Below, piece after piece: positions 23,764-36,512 of a DNA stretch of 64,000 nucleotides. The notes under the pieces were generated by a model. That model saw nothing but the letters and a program-made list of their open reading frames with translations, made no database searches and was not told the DNA's origin. This DNA is from Undaria pinnatifida. Lineage: Eukaryota; Sar; Phaeophyceae; Laminariales; Alariaceae. The position numbers were made by a program, and so were the translations under genes. The stretch's first letter is position 1, and every line of letters begins with the position of its first letter. The stretch is taken from the NCBI GenBank assembly GCA_012845835.1, contig JABAKD010000012.1, positions 12,247,695 to 12,311,694 of the forward strand, read 5' to 3'.

Positions 23764-26502
23764 TCCCCCTTAATGAAAATTTACCGGAAAGAGGCACATA
23801 ATACGCAAAAGAATATACACAAATGGTACGACAAACTCAGACCTTTGTATGAAAAGCGGCAATATGGATGTAGTCATGTCACTCAGAGAATCGAAATGCA
23901 AATGGAACAACATATTCAGGCCTGTGTATGAACAGCGACAAAAGGATGCAACCATGTCACAAAAATTGCGTGGTGTAATTACCAGCGAGAAAACGCTACG
24001 AAAAGAAGCGCAAACCAATCTGCTGGATGTTCAACACGCCCCCTGATTCGGTAACTAGAGCTACACGTAACCGAGGGAAATAGAAAACTGTTGACGACAG
24101 TCCATTACAGCGAAAAAGAGTAGTGTTAACGTTTGTGTAAGTGCGTCCGTACCCAAAAGAAGTTTAAAAATACAGGTAGTACGGCAATTTAATATGGTGG
24201 GTGTAATCGTATCATCACAGTTACTCGCTGTGCTGTTTCGTTAATGAGCGAGCTATGTTCTGAAAAAAAGAAAGTGTAGGGACGTTTATGCGGTATGGTT
24301 CTGCGCCCCCTCATTTGAACACTAGACCACATAAAAAGTCGATGAAAATCGAATAGAACCTGTAGAGGTATATATGTGTCCAGCGCTATACTGCAATGTG
24401 CACGTACCACATTCAGTTTTGTGATCATGTACATACGATGAACCTACTCGGGCGGAAAATAATAGTACCTCGAAGCTAAAGAACGAACTCAAACACATGC
24501 CAACATAAATTGAGTACATCAAAACTGTCTACCATCTTAATTGCAAAGAAGGTGCATAAGAACCACTGTCCCAACGAAAAACGAAATATGACAAGGTAGT
24601 ACCCTAGCTCATGTCGCTGAAGGCTCCTCTGCTCCCTGGTAAATTTGCTGCATTGCTGTTGCTGTTGCTGATCGTGATGACAATGGCGATCTTTGTTTTT
24701 CTTCTGTTGTTGCAAAGATAATAAGAAGACCTCAGATAGATACTGTGATTGTACTGATTAAGATCGATGTGATGATGATCGACGTAGACCTATTGAGGAG
24801 CTTTGTAATAATGTCTTCTCGTGGTCGTCGCGCTTTGGTACTGGCAGCTTGTCGGCTCGGCTGGTGCTGTCGCTATTATTTCTGTCGTCGCTGCGCTGTT
24901 GATGCGGTGCAATCAAGCTTTTGCACCGCCAAAGAAAAAATGCAACAAAAACAATGTTCGAACTGTCAATTCGTCTGGCTATATTGATTCTCGATGGGTT
25001 TGTGAGAAAAGAGGTTTGTCGGTTTGGTAAGGACCTCACAATGTACGTAGCTGGTCAACGAACTTCTTCAGACCCACGTATTTGTATGCTTAAGCTGAAT
25101 GCTCCGGTGATGCTGTCGCTGAGATAGCCTTCTGGCGGCTTGTAGTTGGCGGCAATTCATGTCTGGCTCTAGAAAATGAAGCATACGAATGCGACGTTTC
25201 CAATTATTTGCTCGGAGAGACTGTCTACGTTCTGGTCCAACGCATTTAAGATTCCTTGAGGTATGCCCCCAAGGCTATCAACGTGTAGATACTGCGATGA
25301 GATGCCAATACCTTGTGGAAGTGGTGATGAAGCGCTAGTATTCGCACAAGTAGACGTAGAGCGCGTAGTAGCTGCGGAATTTGCATCAGTTAGAGTAAAC
25401 GACTTTGCGATGAAAGAGAAGTACTTTCCAACTCGAGGTGATTGTGCTGTAGCGCTAGTAGTCGTGCAAAACAGTTGATGTGTCGTAGCGTTCAGTAGTA
25501 ATTAGTGTAGCTGATAGGACAGACGCACCCACCAGCAGTGATGACGTGTTGTCAATGATGGTACTGGATGGGGTACCATTGTGTAAATTTTGTTGGCCGG
25601 GTTGTTGACGGAAGTGAAGGTGACGGCGACTGCCGTGGTTTATCTCCTGCCGCTGAGCTATGCACGAAGTTGTCGTATTGGTTCGTTTGGTGCAGGCTCT
25701 ACAAAAACGAGTGCTTCTATGCAAGGAAATGTGACTTCCTCGTCGATCTCATGCGCGAAAGTAATCATAAAACTCGATGACCTGGCTGCGTGCAGCTTGA
25801 GCGGATCCCTACCCATGTATACACGTTGTTACGCTCCGTTGCTAAGAGCAAAGATCCGTTCGAATGATATTTTTAGGGTGAATATTCCGAATCTGGACAC
25901 GTGTATCGTGCGTAAAAGCATGAGTGCGGTTGGTGAAGCTAAAACCCCGTTCCTCCGAATCTGATGCCGTACTCCTAGCTCGAAAGCATGAAATCAGTTG
26001 CTGGAGATGAATGCCCTGTATGGGAAGGAAATGAAACCCCGTCGCTAAGCTGAATAGGCTATGTTTCAACGACCTTCCTGAACATTACAGCTCGTTTAGG
26101 TCTGCTCGTCTTATTGTAAAATGTACGCACGAGGACAAAGACTTGTACGTGCTTCGTGCTAAATGGTTGCATGGAGAAACGGTTGTAATGGCATTTCGCG
26201 AGTATGATAGGGTGAAACCAGATTTCTTTTAGCTACACGCTTGATAGCGTTAGCAGTCTTCACGCGTAGAGCGTGAAAGCAGTCTCCTCTCCCGAGGATT
26301 TCTGGTGTAGTTGACATAGTTACCTTTGTGACTAAACTGGTCTTGATGGTTTTCGAAATGTATCCTCCACGCCTGAGAAAGTGAAGACCGTTCCTCCACC
26401 TTCTCGGAAACGCGTGATGGACCCAGTGGCACGCCGTTGCTTGGTGACAGTAGATGTGCAGGTCACAGGGCGAGGCTCATAACATTATACAATGATCAGT
26501 AT
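23764..26502. other. Interval between the two direct repeats, no recognised gene
   Basis: About 2.7 kb without gag, protease, reverse transcriptase or integrase motifs in any frame I could read. Open frames such as 25590–25964 and 25263–25478 (+) lack supporting features. Confidence 0.4.
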
Positions 26503-26990
26503 AGAGGCTTTGCCTCTGTGATAGGAGCTGCAGAGGAGGCATTGGAGTGTCTGCGAAGTTCACTTGTGACGGGAAGAACAAGAAAAGATGGTTTGGAAAA
26601 AAGTGCTTGCGTTTTAAAGGCGGAAACGAAGGAAGACGAAGAAGAGAAAAAGGAAGAAGGATGAACAGAGTCATTAGAAGGGGTCGACCGTTACCTGATG
26701 ATCACGGGACAATGCCCATGCTACTGGCAGATGCACTCTACGGGTTGTCGCACTGGCCGACAGTCCGTCCTACAATAACGTTCCTTGCAGCATTTCCTGC
26801 AATGTTCCCTGATACTCATGGTGGTAAGCTAATTCAACTTGAAGATACGATATGCCGGAGAGAAGTAACAAACGGAGTTTCGGCGCACATTGTACTATCC
26901 GCATCTAGGATAATATACTCAGTGTGCTCATGCGTAATGGCTGCAAATCAACTAGATACTACAGGACTGATAAGTCCGTATTCCAATTTG
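26503..26990 (+). repeat. Long direct repeat, right copy
   Basis: Partner of 23270–23763. A 156-codon open frame (26547–27017) covers this copy but the left copy does not preserve the frame, so I treat it as fortuitous. Confidence 0.7.
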
Positions 26991-27364
26991 CTGCTCGAAA
27001 TCACCCACGCCGGATAGCGGTAATCGAACAAGACTACTCTGCATCGATCTCGACGAACGGAGCTGCTCCTCGAGGTACCTACGCCCAAGACGATATTTTG
27101 GGGTGTGAGGGGACACCGTCACGTCAAAATTAGGGTTGTTTCTACCCACCAAAGTCAACTACTCCAAGCTGCTGCGCAAAGGAAGCCTCCTGTTGTACGA
27201 CCAAAATGAACAGATACGCTGTGCAAGACCGCTCTACGCTCGAGAGTACGACTTCGAGTACGAAAGGCTGCCAACATGGAAGACTCCAGTAGCGGCAACA
27301 CAACCACGTCAACACCGTCAGGGGTCTCAAGGTGTTCAGCGGTAGGGTACCCCCGGCGTTCAAA

Positions 27365-29355
27365 AGCTGACGGAAACAATACTGCTTCATGCTTAGTATC
27401 GCCCGTAGAGATACCTACGCCGTTATGAAAGGACAGACCAAGCCGATCATGGCAACAACGGGGTCGGCCGCGATAACAGATGCGTCCCTCGCGCAGCAAC
27501 ACGAGCCTTACAACAGATAATCTCAGACCCTGTACGTGATTCTGGTGACGCAGATGCCGGCATCCCTCAACGTGAAAGTCATGAGGGTGCAAACCTGCAC
27601 CAGCGTCGACGGGCGGAATTCCTGGGAGGTTACCGACGAGACCATCCGCGCCAGGACAGCTGAACTTGTGACAAGCCACATAATACCAGACAAGAGCCGG
27701 ACGAGTACTGCGAAAAAGCGAGCATCAAACGTGCAGAGGTGAATGCGATGGGCCCATGACCGACCGGTAATCAAGGACATGATCGTCCAAGGTGTTTCTC
27801 TGGAATACGAGCGCATCAAGTTAACGACGTATCGTGACCCGTCATTTGGCTTTGCTTTGATCCAGATGAAAATACGCTGCCTGTATCTAGATACCCTGTT
27901 CTCCGCTGTGAGACGAAAGGTAGGATTGCTGAGCGTATTGTCGCATGCCAGCGGGGTCGGCTGCTTGTTGCAACTGTGAGAACGTAAGGCGTATTTTTCG
28001 CTTCTTTCCTATGCCCGACGAGAAAGCACTGGGGGATACCCCGAGCAAGACAAGAAGGATAACAAGAAGAGACCGTCTGGAGCCAAAGCTGGATCACGGG
28101 GGGGGGAAGCAAATCCGTTCACAAGCTCACGACTAACGGTTACACGGAAAATGATTTCATCAGGGGCACCACGCGTACAAAGGAACGCTTCCACTACCCC
28201 TGTGCTCGACAACCACATCTCTCGTGCTGACAACGACGAGAAACCGACCTTCACCTTCAACGACAACCCCGTTGGTGTCGTCTTGTCGGTCGCGTGCGTA
28301 ATTTTGGGATGAACATTTCTGCGCGACGGCGGCCGAATCACGATGTTTGTGGGCGTCGGCACAACAGAGCGCCTTTTAGGCGACGAGCAATAATGTCCGG
28401 GCTGATGGACCCGATGAAGGACTTCGCGCTGCTATACATACCAAAGACCATCATGATTGCCGGGAAAATGATATGCGAGGAACTGCAACAGCGATACAGC
28501 GATCATCGGCGACGCCACCGTCGACCAGAACGGCATCAAGCATTCAGTGCGGTTTCCCAGCTTTATCGTTTCAGGGATGAAGTGTAACTTCTTCTCTTCC
28601 TCCATAGCAAGGAAGATCACAACCACCCTCGAGGAAGGCAACCCCCATCTGCGGAAAGATGGCGCCATGGTGCCGATACAGCAGTGGAAAGAGGACCTGA
28701 CTCAAATTCTTTTAAAAGTGACGATTGCTGCAGGCAGCGGAGCTACGTCGCCTGGGATCGCCAAAGTCCTAAAGCCTTGAGTCACTGGAGACTCTTCGCC
28801 TGGAGTCGCTGGAACGGCATCGTCTGGGATAGACGTAGCGTCATCGCCTGAGTTAGATGCATCATCGCGATTTAGAGTCATCGGAGCATCGACATATTCT
28901 GATGTCTCTGGATCGCCATCGCGTGAGGCTGTCGGAGCGTATCTACCAGGGGTGGCACCATCATTACCAGGGGCTGGAGTATGGACAACGTTTGGGGCGT
29001 CTTCAACATAGGCTGGAGCATCGTTATTAGACGTTGGAGCGATATTATCAGGGGTCACACGTCTGCAATTTCGCCCGGGGTAACGACGGGTGCGTCGCCC
29101 CAGGTCGCACCTATTACTTCGCCTGAGGTCACACCGGGTGTACGGCATGATGTGACTGTCAGCACGATATCTAGTCCAGCCTTAGAGGGCACCTTCACCG
29201 AGGGTATCTTTGAGGTAGCGTACAACGAGCTCTTCCCCGCCCCGCTACTGCATCTCGCGGAGAGAGCGCCGCGGGCAACCCCTCCGGACCGAGCAAATCG
29301 CCCGGACAAGTGTAAGCATTCCGTGCACACCGAAAGCAATCCGGTTCGAGTCTGA
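27365..29355 (+). pseudogene. Decayed ORF of unknown family with octapeptide repeats
   Basis: One plus-strand frame reads through about 1.7 kb with only seven stops (27521, 27740, 27977, 28310, 28391, 28778, 29009) where random sequence would give about 26. A brief shift occurs near 28400–28490 and a one-base shift near 29070, after which the frame continues to 29355. Readable blocks include VTDETIRARTAELVTSHII, NDNPVGVVLSVACVILG, HSVRFPSFIVSGMKCNF and RKITTTLEEGNPHLRKDG. From 28740 the protein becomes an array of 24-bp units encoding V-(A/T)-x-x-x-S-P-(G/E) octapeptides, ending before EGIFEVAYNELFPAPLLHL. The family is unknown to me; a virus or transposon protein or a cell-surface protein would all fit. 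Some stops could be in introns. Confidence 0.45.
28729..29160 (+). repeat. 24-bp minisatellite encoding octapeptides
   Basis: Units such as gtcgctggaacggcatcgtctggg and gtcgcacctattacttcgcctgag begin with GTC/GTA and end with CCTGAG/CCAGGG-type codons, reading VAGTASSG, IDVASSPE, VSGSPSRE, AVGAYLPG, VTTGASPQ, VAPITSPE. Most lengths are multiples of three. The reverse strand gives Asp/Ala/Pro-rich frames that I regard as shadows. Confidence 0.7.
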
Positions 29356-29409
29356 GAGGAGGAAAGCAGTGTTATCGAACACCAGCACCCCTTCCGCGGA
29401 ACAACATCG

Positions 29410-29720
29410 CCCAGGACCCTCCGAGCACAAGTATGTGGAGTCATCGGAGCATCAGCACTGGGCGTGACTGGATCGCCATCGCAGCTCGGGGCATCAACGC
29501 CGGGGTCGCTGGAATGCCATGGCCTGAGCTTACTGGAGCAACTGCGTCTGGGATTGCTCGACCAATAATATTTTGAACCAGAGCGGATTGCTGGACCAAT
29601 AGTCTATAGTTTATGATAATCGGAGCAACAGTTGGATCAGCAGCATCCTTGGGGCCGCTGGATCATCACTATCAGCGACAACCGGAGCATCAGCTGAGCC
29701 ATCATCGCCAGGGGTCGAAC
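29410..29720 (+). repeat. Second block of the 24-bp octapeptide minisatellite
   Basis: Units reading VTGSPSQLG, VAGMPWPE, LTGATASG continue the array beyond the stop at 29355, then degrade. Confidence 0.5.
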
Positions 29721-29747
29721 GACAACGTTCGCTTTACCCGAGGTCAT

Positions 29748-29985
29748 GGTAGTGGCTCTCGAGCTACTCCTTCGAGCCAAGATCAGCACTGAGACAGGCT
29801 GTGATCTAAAGAAGGTCCACATGCTCATGGTAGCTGATCTCGAGCTACTTCTTCGAGCCAAGAGAAATACTGAGACAGGCTGTGTTCTAAAGGTCTACAC
29901 GCTCACGGTAGCGGGAGGAAACCGCGGTGAAAATCCACGGCAGGACCGTTGGACTTTGCACACGGCGTCGAACTGCGCTGACATC
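29748..29985 (+). repeat. Tandem duplication with 81- and 78-bp steps
   Basis: ctcgagctactccttcgagc recurs with ctcgagctacttcttcgagc 81 bp later, followed by gagacaggctgtg in both; a third partial start (ggtagcggg) follows after 78 bp. Both steps are multiples of three, and the plus frame 29746–30099 stays open (LELLLRAK…TETGC repeated). Whether this frame is translated is unknown. Confidence 0.6.
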
Positions 29986-30099
29986 AACGGCCTTCGTGTA
30001 CACCTGCAAGTCAACCTCGGGCTTCAACATTTTTCTGACGGAGGGCCCATCAGTATGTTGAAAATACTGGCTGTGGCGAAAGGTAGGGCCTGGCGCTAG

Positions 30100-33000
30100 T
30101 TGAGAGATGACTTCCTTGTCGTGCGAGTGTCGATCTTGAGCGTCTCGTGTACTTGTTGTGATGCGGTGTGGTGTCTCGAGAGCGTATCCTTGACGGTGTA
30201 TACCGATATTATTAAGCAGAGAAACTATTTGGTGCAATCTTATGAGCAAATCACAGGATGTAATCGAGTACAAAAGAGCAAGTTGAACTCATAAACAGAT
30301 TCCACATACAGGTATGTGATATCTGCCGATACGCGCTGGTTGGCCATTGATATCGCGATGAAGACCCAAAGAATACCAAAGGAAAAAGAAATCGGGAACG
30401 CTCGGTCAACATGTGGTATTGACCGTCGCTCGTCCGTTTAGACCGACGTTTTTGGCATTCAAGGGGAGTTAATTCGAAGGGGAAGCTTGAATAGACAAAG
30501 ATTTTGTAGTCACGGAACAATCTTCAACTTGTAGCTATGTACTGCATCTGCAATATCCTACGGGCCCATTACAACCAAAAAGTGTTATTAATAGATCATT
30601 AGCACGTATTTAGATGGCTATCTGTACTTCATCTGGTTGTTACCATGTACGCACATATTATAGGCACGTACGAAGCACGTAGTACTTCAGCTGGTCGTTA
30701 TTACGTACGTGAAAAAGTACGCAGTATCCAACTTACACGGAGTCATCATCGAAGATCCGATACATGTGTTGCAACACGTGCATATAACTCCATTTTGTAC
30801 GTATTACGTGCGCGCATAAACGTGTAGTCTAGTCCAACCTGTTGAATTGGGGTTTTCAGTATGACAATTTCTTACCAGTTTCGGGCCGTTTCGAGCTATT
30901 GGCCTGTTGTGGAACACTTAGTACCTGGCTGGCATTTTGATCGTAGACTGTGAGCTCTCACGCACGAACTCATTTATCTAATTGCCTCTACCCTGTGTTG
31001 ACAGACTATTAATAATACGATTATTTGTAACCTACCCCGCTGGGAACTAACGAACACTCTAGAGAGGACCGATTCGGTCTAGCTTGATGGGGTATCTACG
31101 GGTCAGCAGTAGTATTGGAACAGAGCCATGCTCTCGAAGAAGCTGAAAGAACGAAAGCGCGGGCGATTGGACAAAGTATGGCAAATCTCAAAGGGAGCTC
31201 GATGAGGATGAGCCGTGTGTGGATCCAGTATTTTTGGAGACCAGCGGAAACTAGCAGCAAGGCGCAAGGAGGAGTCCGGTGGGGGGAAGAAGAGAGCCAC
31301 CGCTGGAATGGCAGAGAGAGATTACGTACCGCCAGCGTCGTGATTCTTCGACGGCGAAAGAGAGAGCAGGGAGGGCAGCTTGCTAAGCGAGTTGTCTTTT
31401 GACCCAGAGATGATGTTGTGGTGGAGACGTCGTTTTCAGGGAGCAGACACTGCTGCTGTAGACTAAGGCAGTAGTAACTAAAGCCCTACGGTGGAGCATA
31501 ACCGTAGGCAGGGAGTAGCAGCAGCTTATGTCCATGGTGGAAGCATTACGAAGGACACTCCCACCGTATGCAGGGGCCAGGAGGGTTGCAGCAGCAGTTA
31601 AAAGCCCTGTGTCGGAACTGCAGTTGTAGGCGCCCGGCCGTGTGTTGCGAACGGGGAATTTTAAGTCGCACGGCATTTGTTTAATTATGTTTTGCCGTAC
31701 GCACTCCGCTTCAGAAGGTTGGTTGTGGAGGCAGCAGATATGGGGATATCTGCACAAGCCGCCAGGCGTGTGCATCCTACCTAGGGGGTGGATTGGTAGG
31801 GCAAAGTCACGCGGCACAATAGTGGCTTGCTTCTTGCTGCTGGTAACATTGGTAGGAACGGGCTTGGGGTGATATCGCGGGCTTTCTGCAGCAGTACCAA
31901 ATAACGATGGAGTTTCGTCCGGGGAACAAGTCAAGCGGCAAGGCCGCACGCAGTCCATGGCACGCAGCAGCAACAGCAGCAGAGGTAGAATCTATGGAGG
32001 GAGCAGAGCTGGTTATCTCGTCAGCCGGACCTTAATGGTTCGGCAACATCATGGGGCTGGGGGGTACAGGTCTGGTCGAATTGGTGAATTTACTTTTACA
32101 ATGGATACACCTGTCAATCGAATTGTTGTTTTTGGTCGAATGTGACGTTTATTTATTTACGCCAAGGGTGAAGACCCATAAACATTAGACGATATAGACT
32201 ATCATTTACTTGCGTTGAGGGTGAAGACCCGCAGATATTACAATCTAAGATTCGTTCTGGATTGTATGCGGAACCTTTTTCTTGTGGTAGGTTTGAAGTG
32301 TGTTTTCATGTTCCAATCAAACAGTCATTGTAAATCCGAAAAACTTACGTAATGTGTTTCTGGTGTAGACAAGACCAGAAGGGGCCTGGTGGAGCTGATA
32401 TACGTACGATAACGATTTTGAGGAAAAGGTACGTAAGTGCACCTTAGAGGTGTACTGCAGATATGTGGTTTGATGGTGGCACTGATTTATTGAATTTTGC
32501 GGGCATCCTTTGTGTTTGGCAGTAGTCTGATTGATTGCAAAATAAAGGAAGGTGAGCATATTCATGATCGATTGGCTTTCTACCCACAGTATCATTTCGC
32601 GAACACTTTTTTGCAATGAATGGAGGATAGTGACACACGAAATGTTTTTGCGATGATCGAATAGTTTTCGTAGCTGGGAGGGCTTGGGTTGTTCGTGTCG
32701 ACAATGGCTGTATTTTATTGTTTCTTCATTCTATTATTTGGGGCTGGCGAAACAAGACCAAACGGGAGTTTTTTCGGTTTTATGATGTTTTGCAAGCGAC
32801 TAATGTGTCGGGTAATTAAGCATATTCGCGAGGATTGGTTGCACTGGCTTGTATATTTTGCTGGTATTTCTTGCTAGTGGTTGCCTACGTGTGTTAACGA
32901 GATGGGATGGAGCATCCATGTGACCGTACAGGACATACTGGTTTCAAAAAATTGGAGAGGTGATGCAAAGTCATAATTAGTCATTGAATTCCTACGTTGT

Positions 33001-34914
33001 TTGTCCGAACGTGATGGGCGGTTGCTATCTTGTTTGTGAATTCGAAGGATGATATATTTTGATAATTTAATTTAACTTACAAGTAAGTTATTTTGCATTT
33101 GTTTTGCAATGAAAAACGAGGTGGCTTGTGGATGGTCAGATACTCCTTGTATCAGGGAGGGTGTAGGCTAATTTTCGCGTCACATACGTTCTTTGTTTGT
33201 GGAAAAATATGTATGCTATATTGTTTTACCGGTATGATCTGTGTATCTGTGGCGGTAGTAGGGGACAACGGGGGAACTTTGTCCGGGCGACCTCACGATA
33301 CCTGGCATATTATCTGTCGCATTTTTTTTGCGCTGAAGGCGCGGCTGTTGCAATCTCTTCTTGTGACTGCAATTATTGTTATTAGTTGGAGTATGGACGA
33401 GGTTTTCGCTCATTCATGATGATGAGTTCCTCTTGCCATTTTGGTTGTTTTAGGTTATGGAGTTGAAGATCAAAATCATAGCAGATATGCAGTACGATAT
33501 TGTACCTGGTAATCACCTGCGCGTCCCCAGTGGTCCAATAGTAAGCCGCTCAACTATAAGGTCGAATTCGTAGGTCCATCTTCTAACAAGACAACAGACG
33601 CTTTCTTACTAATTGACAGGCCGAAAGCGCGAGAGCGTGAGCGGCGAAATTCGATGCGAATCGACGAGCATAACAGACTGAAAAGTGCGAATGCTGACCC
33701 CTACCAGCTATGCGGTAAAAAATGAAGGAAAGTTTGCCTTGGCGTGTGCTGTAAAAATGAAGGCAAGCACCATGGGGGAGGAGAGAAGACATCTGTGGCC
33801 ACGGCTTGTCCAGAAGGTCGCTGAGGGAAAAATCCACTTACGAGTTGAGCTGGAGAATAAAAGCGATTAAAAAACGAAAATGTGGCACTGCGATACTACT
33901 AATTGTATTATTGTTCGAGCAGTAGTACTGTAGCAGGTTACTCTCGTAGCTGCAATATTTGGAATTTCAACACAGCATCGGAGCCGAAACGCAGACACTG
34001 ACTGGATGGTCAAGAGTGGGGTCGGAGCAGCTTCTGAACTTCAATGTATGTTGCAGACGATCTCGCCATGTGGACGAATACAACCGGGAGATCGGTGCAT
34101 TCAAGGGTATCACCTCTCTGAAATGGTATTCGTGGTCTTCAACAGCTACATAAACGCTGGCTGTGCCTCCTTGTTCACTTGTGTACGACCGGCCGGAACA
34201 TTCGGAGGCCGTTCGGCCATATCCTGGTTGCTGCTTGAGCGTAGTCATTGTTGGCTACTATACTACTAATAATGTATTACCAGGTGTATACATGGTCGAT
34301 TAAGCTGACCGGGATATGGTTCACGTTCGATGCTATTGGCTCTGGCCTTGTAGGGTAGTAGGTTAATCTGAACTGAAATTGCAGAATATAAGGAGCGGAC
34401 GGAGACATCGCAGACTGTTTTGTGGTTGTGTGTTCCCAATTTCTAGATCGACTATGATAACTGATTACCGCAGTATTGTTGTCGCGGCCGATTTGATAGC
34501 ACGCGTAAGCCACGAGTAACTGTTTTGCGATAAGACTACACTCATATTATCGTCGTTTATACTCGGGCGTGAATATGTTGCTATGTTTTTTCCTGCACGG
34601 TAGATCATATTCCCTGCAACGAAGCCTAGCGTGGCGCAGCTCTTCGAGATTGCAAAGAGTTGCAGTCAGCATCAAATTACGCATTAGATTCCGTGATGAA
34701 GTCGAATAAGGGATCGTTACGTTCGATGTCGACAGGCAAATCTTGGTGCTATCGCCTCCAACGAGAGGTTGTGTTAGTGACAGGTGCTTCGCTACCTACC
34801 GTTACGCTGATTGGCCATGCATTGAAAATCGCCTATAATCAAGGCCCAGTATAATATAGTGCTACTGAAGCAAAACACGAAATTCCGCTGTCTATCCAAC
34901 AGCAGTCCCCATCA
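30100..34914. other. Gene-poor region
   Basis: I found no supported gene. A small tandem duplication around the palindromic word gggtgaagaccc (32165–32235, step about 57 bp) is visible. CAG/CTG-rich DNA at 31430–31990 produces long but unsupported frames. Confidence 0.35.
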
Positions 34915-35290
34915 ATTCGAAATATGGACAGAATCATTTTGGTAGCATATTCGGGGCGTCTTCGAGAAATCTACTAGTATGCGACACGAATGTAGGACGT
35001 TTTCTGCAAGCAAGCTGTGCGAAAACACATTCATGCATCGAGAACAAGACGTAAAACGCCTGGAAGCATCTATTTCTAGACATCGCTAGCACATATCTGC
35101 GTTGCGAGCTCCTCCCTGTGGTACTCATTCTCATATTTTACAACTGGCCAGCAAGCGGCGTAATCTACGGTTTCCTCTTTCTTCTGTTGCGAAGCTCGCA
35201 AGCGAACATGCTTAACGGAAATCCAATCGCTTACCTTTCGATTATCACTGGTTGGCCATATTTATGGCCAACACTGCTAGGTGCTACAAG
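34915..35290 (-). repeat. Diverged dispersed repeat, copy 2
   Basis: Partner of 21900–22250. It ends near a perfect inverted repeat gttggccat-attt-atggccaac at about 35250–35272. The minus-strand peptide CRKRPTFVSHTSRFLED parallels the other copy. Confidence 0.6.
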
Positions 35291-35774
35291 GTGCTACCCG
35301 TATCTGACATGGCTGTCGGTTACACAAGCGCAACGCGGTGGTGAAAGCATATACTAGGTAGATCTGGCACCGTCGGTAGACCATTAAACACGAATGTATT
35401 TTTTAAAAGTACATATACCCTCAGTTATACGAGAATAGTACCTACATCCTCATAATATCTCCGTCGCCTCACCATCAAAAGAAAAAGGGTGGGTGGGGGG
35501 AAAAAAACACGAATTGTCTGGTCCAGTGAACGACCGCTGTCCAGTTGTAAACACCAGCTCTGTCTGTTCGCGTGTTCTACCAGTCTGCCAGCACCATCCC
35601 GTGCGGTATCCTCTTGGTATCTCCACAAGCGCGATCAACCAAACAATGCCAGCTGCTGCTGTCAAAGTAAGCTACGTAGTACTCCGCCAAAAAAAACTAT
35701 GAACCATAACGCCGAATTATCTCTATGAGCAACAAACAAGATATTATTCTTATCGGTTCCCGATTCCTAATAAT

Positions 35775-36420
35775 ATTTCCCTTTGTTGCATATATTATAA
35801 AAAATGAAAATACACTCCAGCTGTGAGATCGAATGTTTTGTCGAAACTCATCTTTGCAAGCTGTGTGTGATACTCCGATCGCGCGTATTACGAGTTGTGT
35901 GTCCTCATTAAGGATATAGGTCGGCGACTCCCCTTACAACTACAGTGTAGCTATCAGGGTCAACAGGGTGATGTTGGTCAGTTTGTGCGCGGAAACTATA
36001 CAACTCGTTTCTGAGGGGGACCAAATCTGACAGCTGTGGAGGGAAATGTATCCATTTATCAAGTGAATCCTGTAAGTCGAATCACCGGTGAGGGGAGGGC
36101 GGAGTTTTGAAGGACGTGGGGGCCTGGTTTTGATCAAAAGGGAGCGGAGTTGGCTGGGGTTGGAGGGGGAGAGGGGGGGGGGGGGAGGGGGGGGGGGGAG
36201 GGGGGGGGGGAGGGGGGGGGGGGAGGGGGGGGGGGGGAGGGGAGGGCGGGGAGGGGAGGGGGAGGGGGGGGGGGAGGGGGGGGGGGGAGGGGGGGGGGGA
36301 GGGGGGGGGGGGAGGGGGGGGGGGGGGGGGGGCGGCGGACGGGCGGGCAATTTGTGCGTGGAAACTATAAATCTTTCAAGGGGATAAATCTGACGGTTTT
36401 GGAAGAAAAAAAAAAACATA
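35775..36420 (+). repeat. Dispersed repeat with internal polypurine tract, copy 2
   Basis: Nearly identical to copy 1 from the atatattataaa lead through the core at 35813 to gatcaaaagggagcgg (36132). Here the G tract has grown to about 190 bp of G runs broken by single A (36163–36332), again flanked by the two related ggaaactataaa … ctgac motifs (35991 and 36359). Only the G tract differs strongly between copies, so it expanded after dispersal. Confidence 0.85.
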
Positions 36421-36512
36421 TATAGAAAGAATTTCGTTGTATATTTTCATTTTCTGTTGCTTGGGAGGGAAAGCAGCTGGCTGACATGTCTACCACCGTA
36501 TCCAACTCTGCC

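Noticed and set aside
15418-26990. CRISPR-like or prophage organisation
   Set aside because: Repeats here are exon/intron or transposon duplications with GT–AG borders; no short regular repeat–spacer pattern and no cas genes.
23270-26990. LTR retrotransposon call
   Set aside because: No pol motifs, no TG…CA termini, no visible target duplication.
31383-31973. 196-codon minus-strand frame
   Set aside because: Located in CAG/CTG-rich DNA with no splice context, and low confidence in composition.
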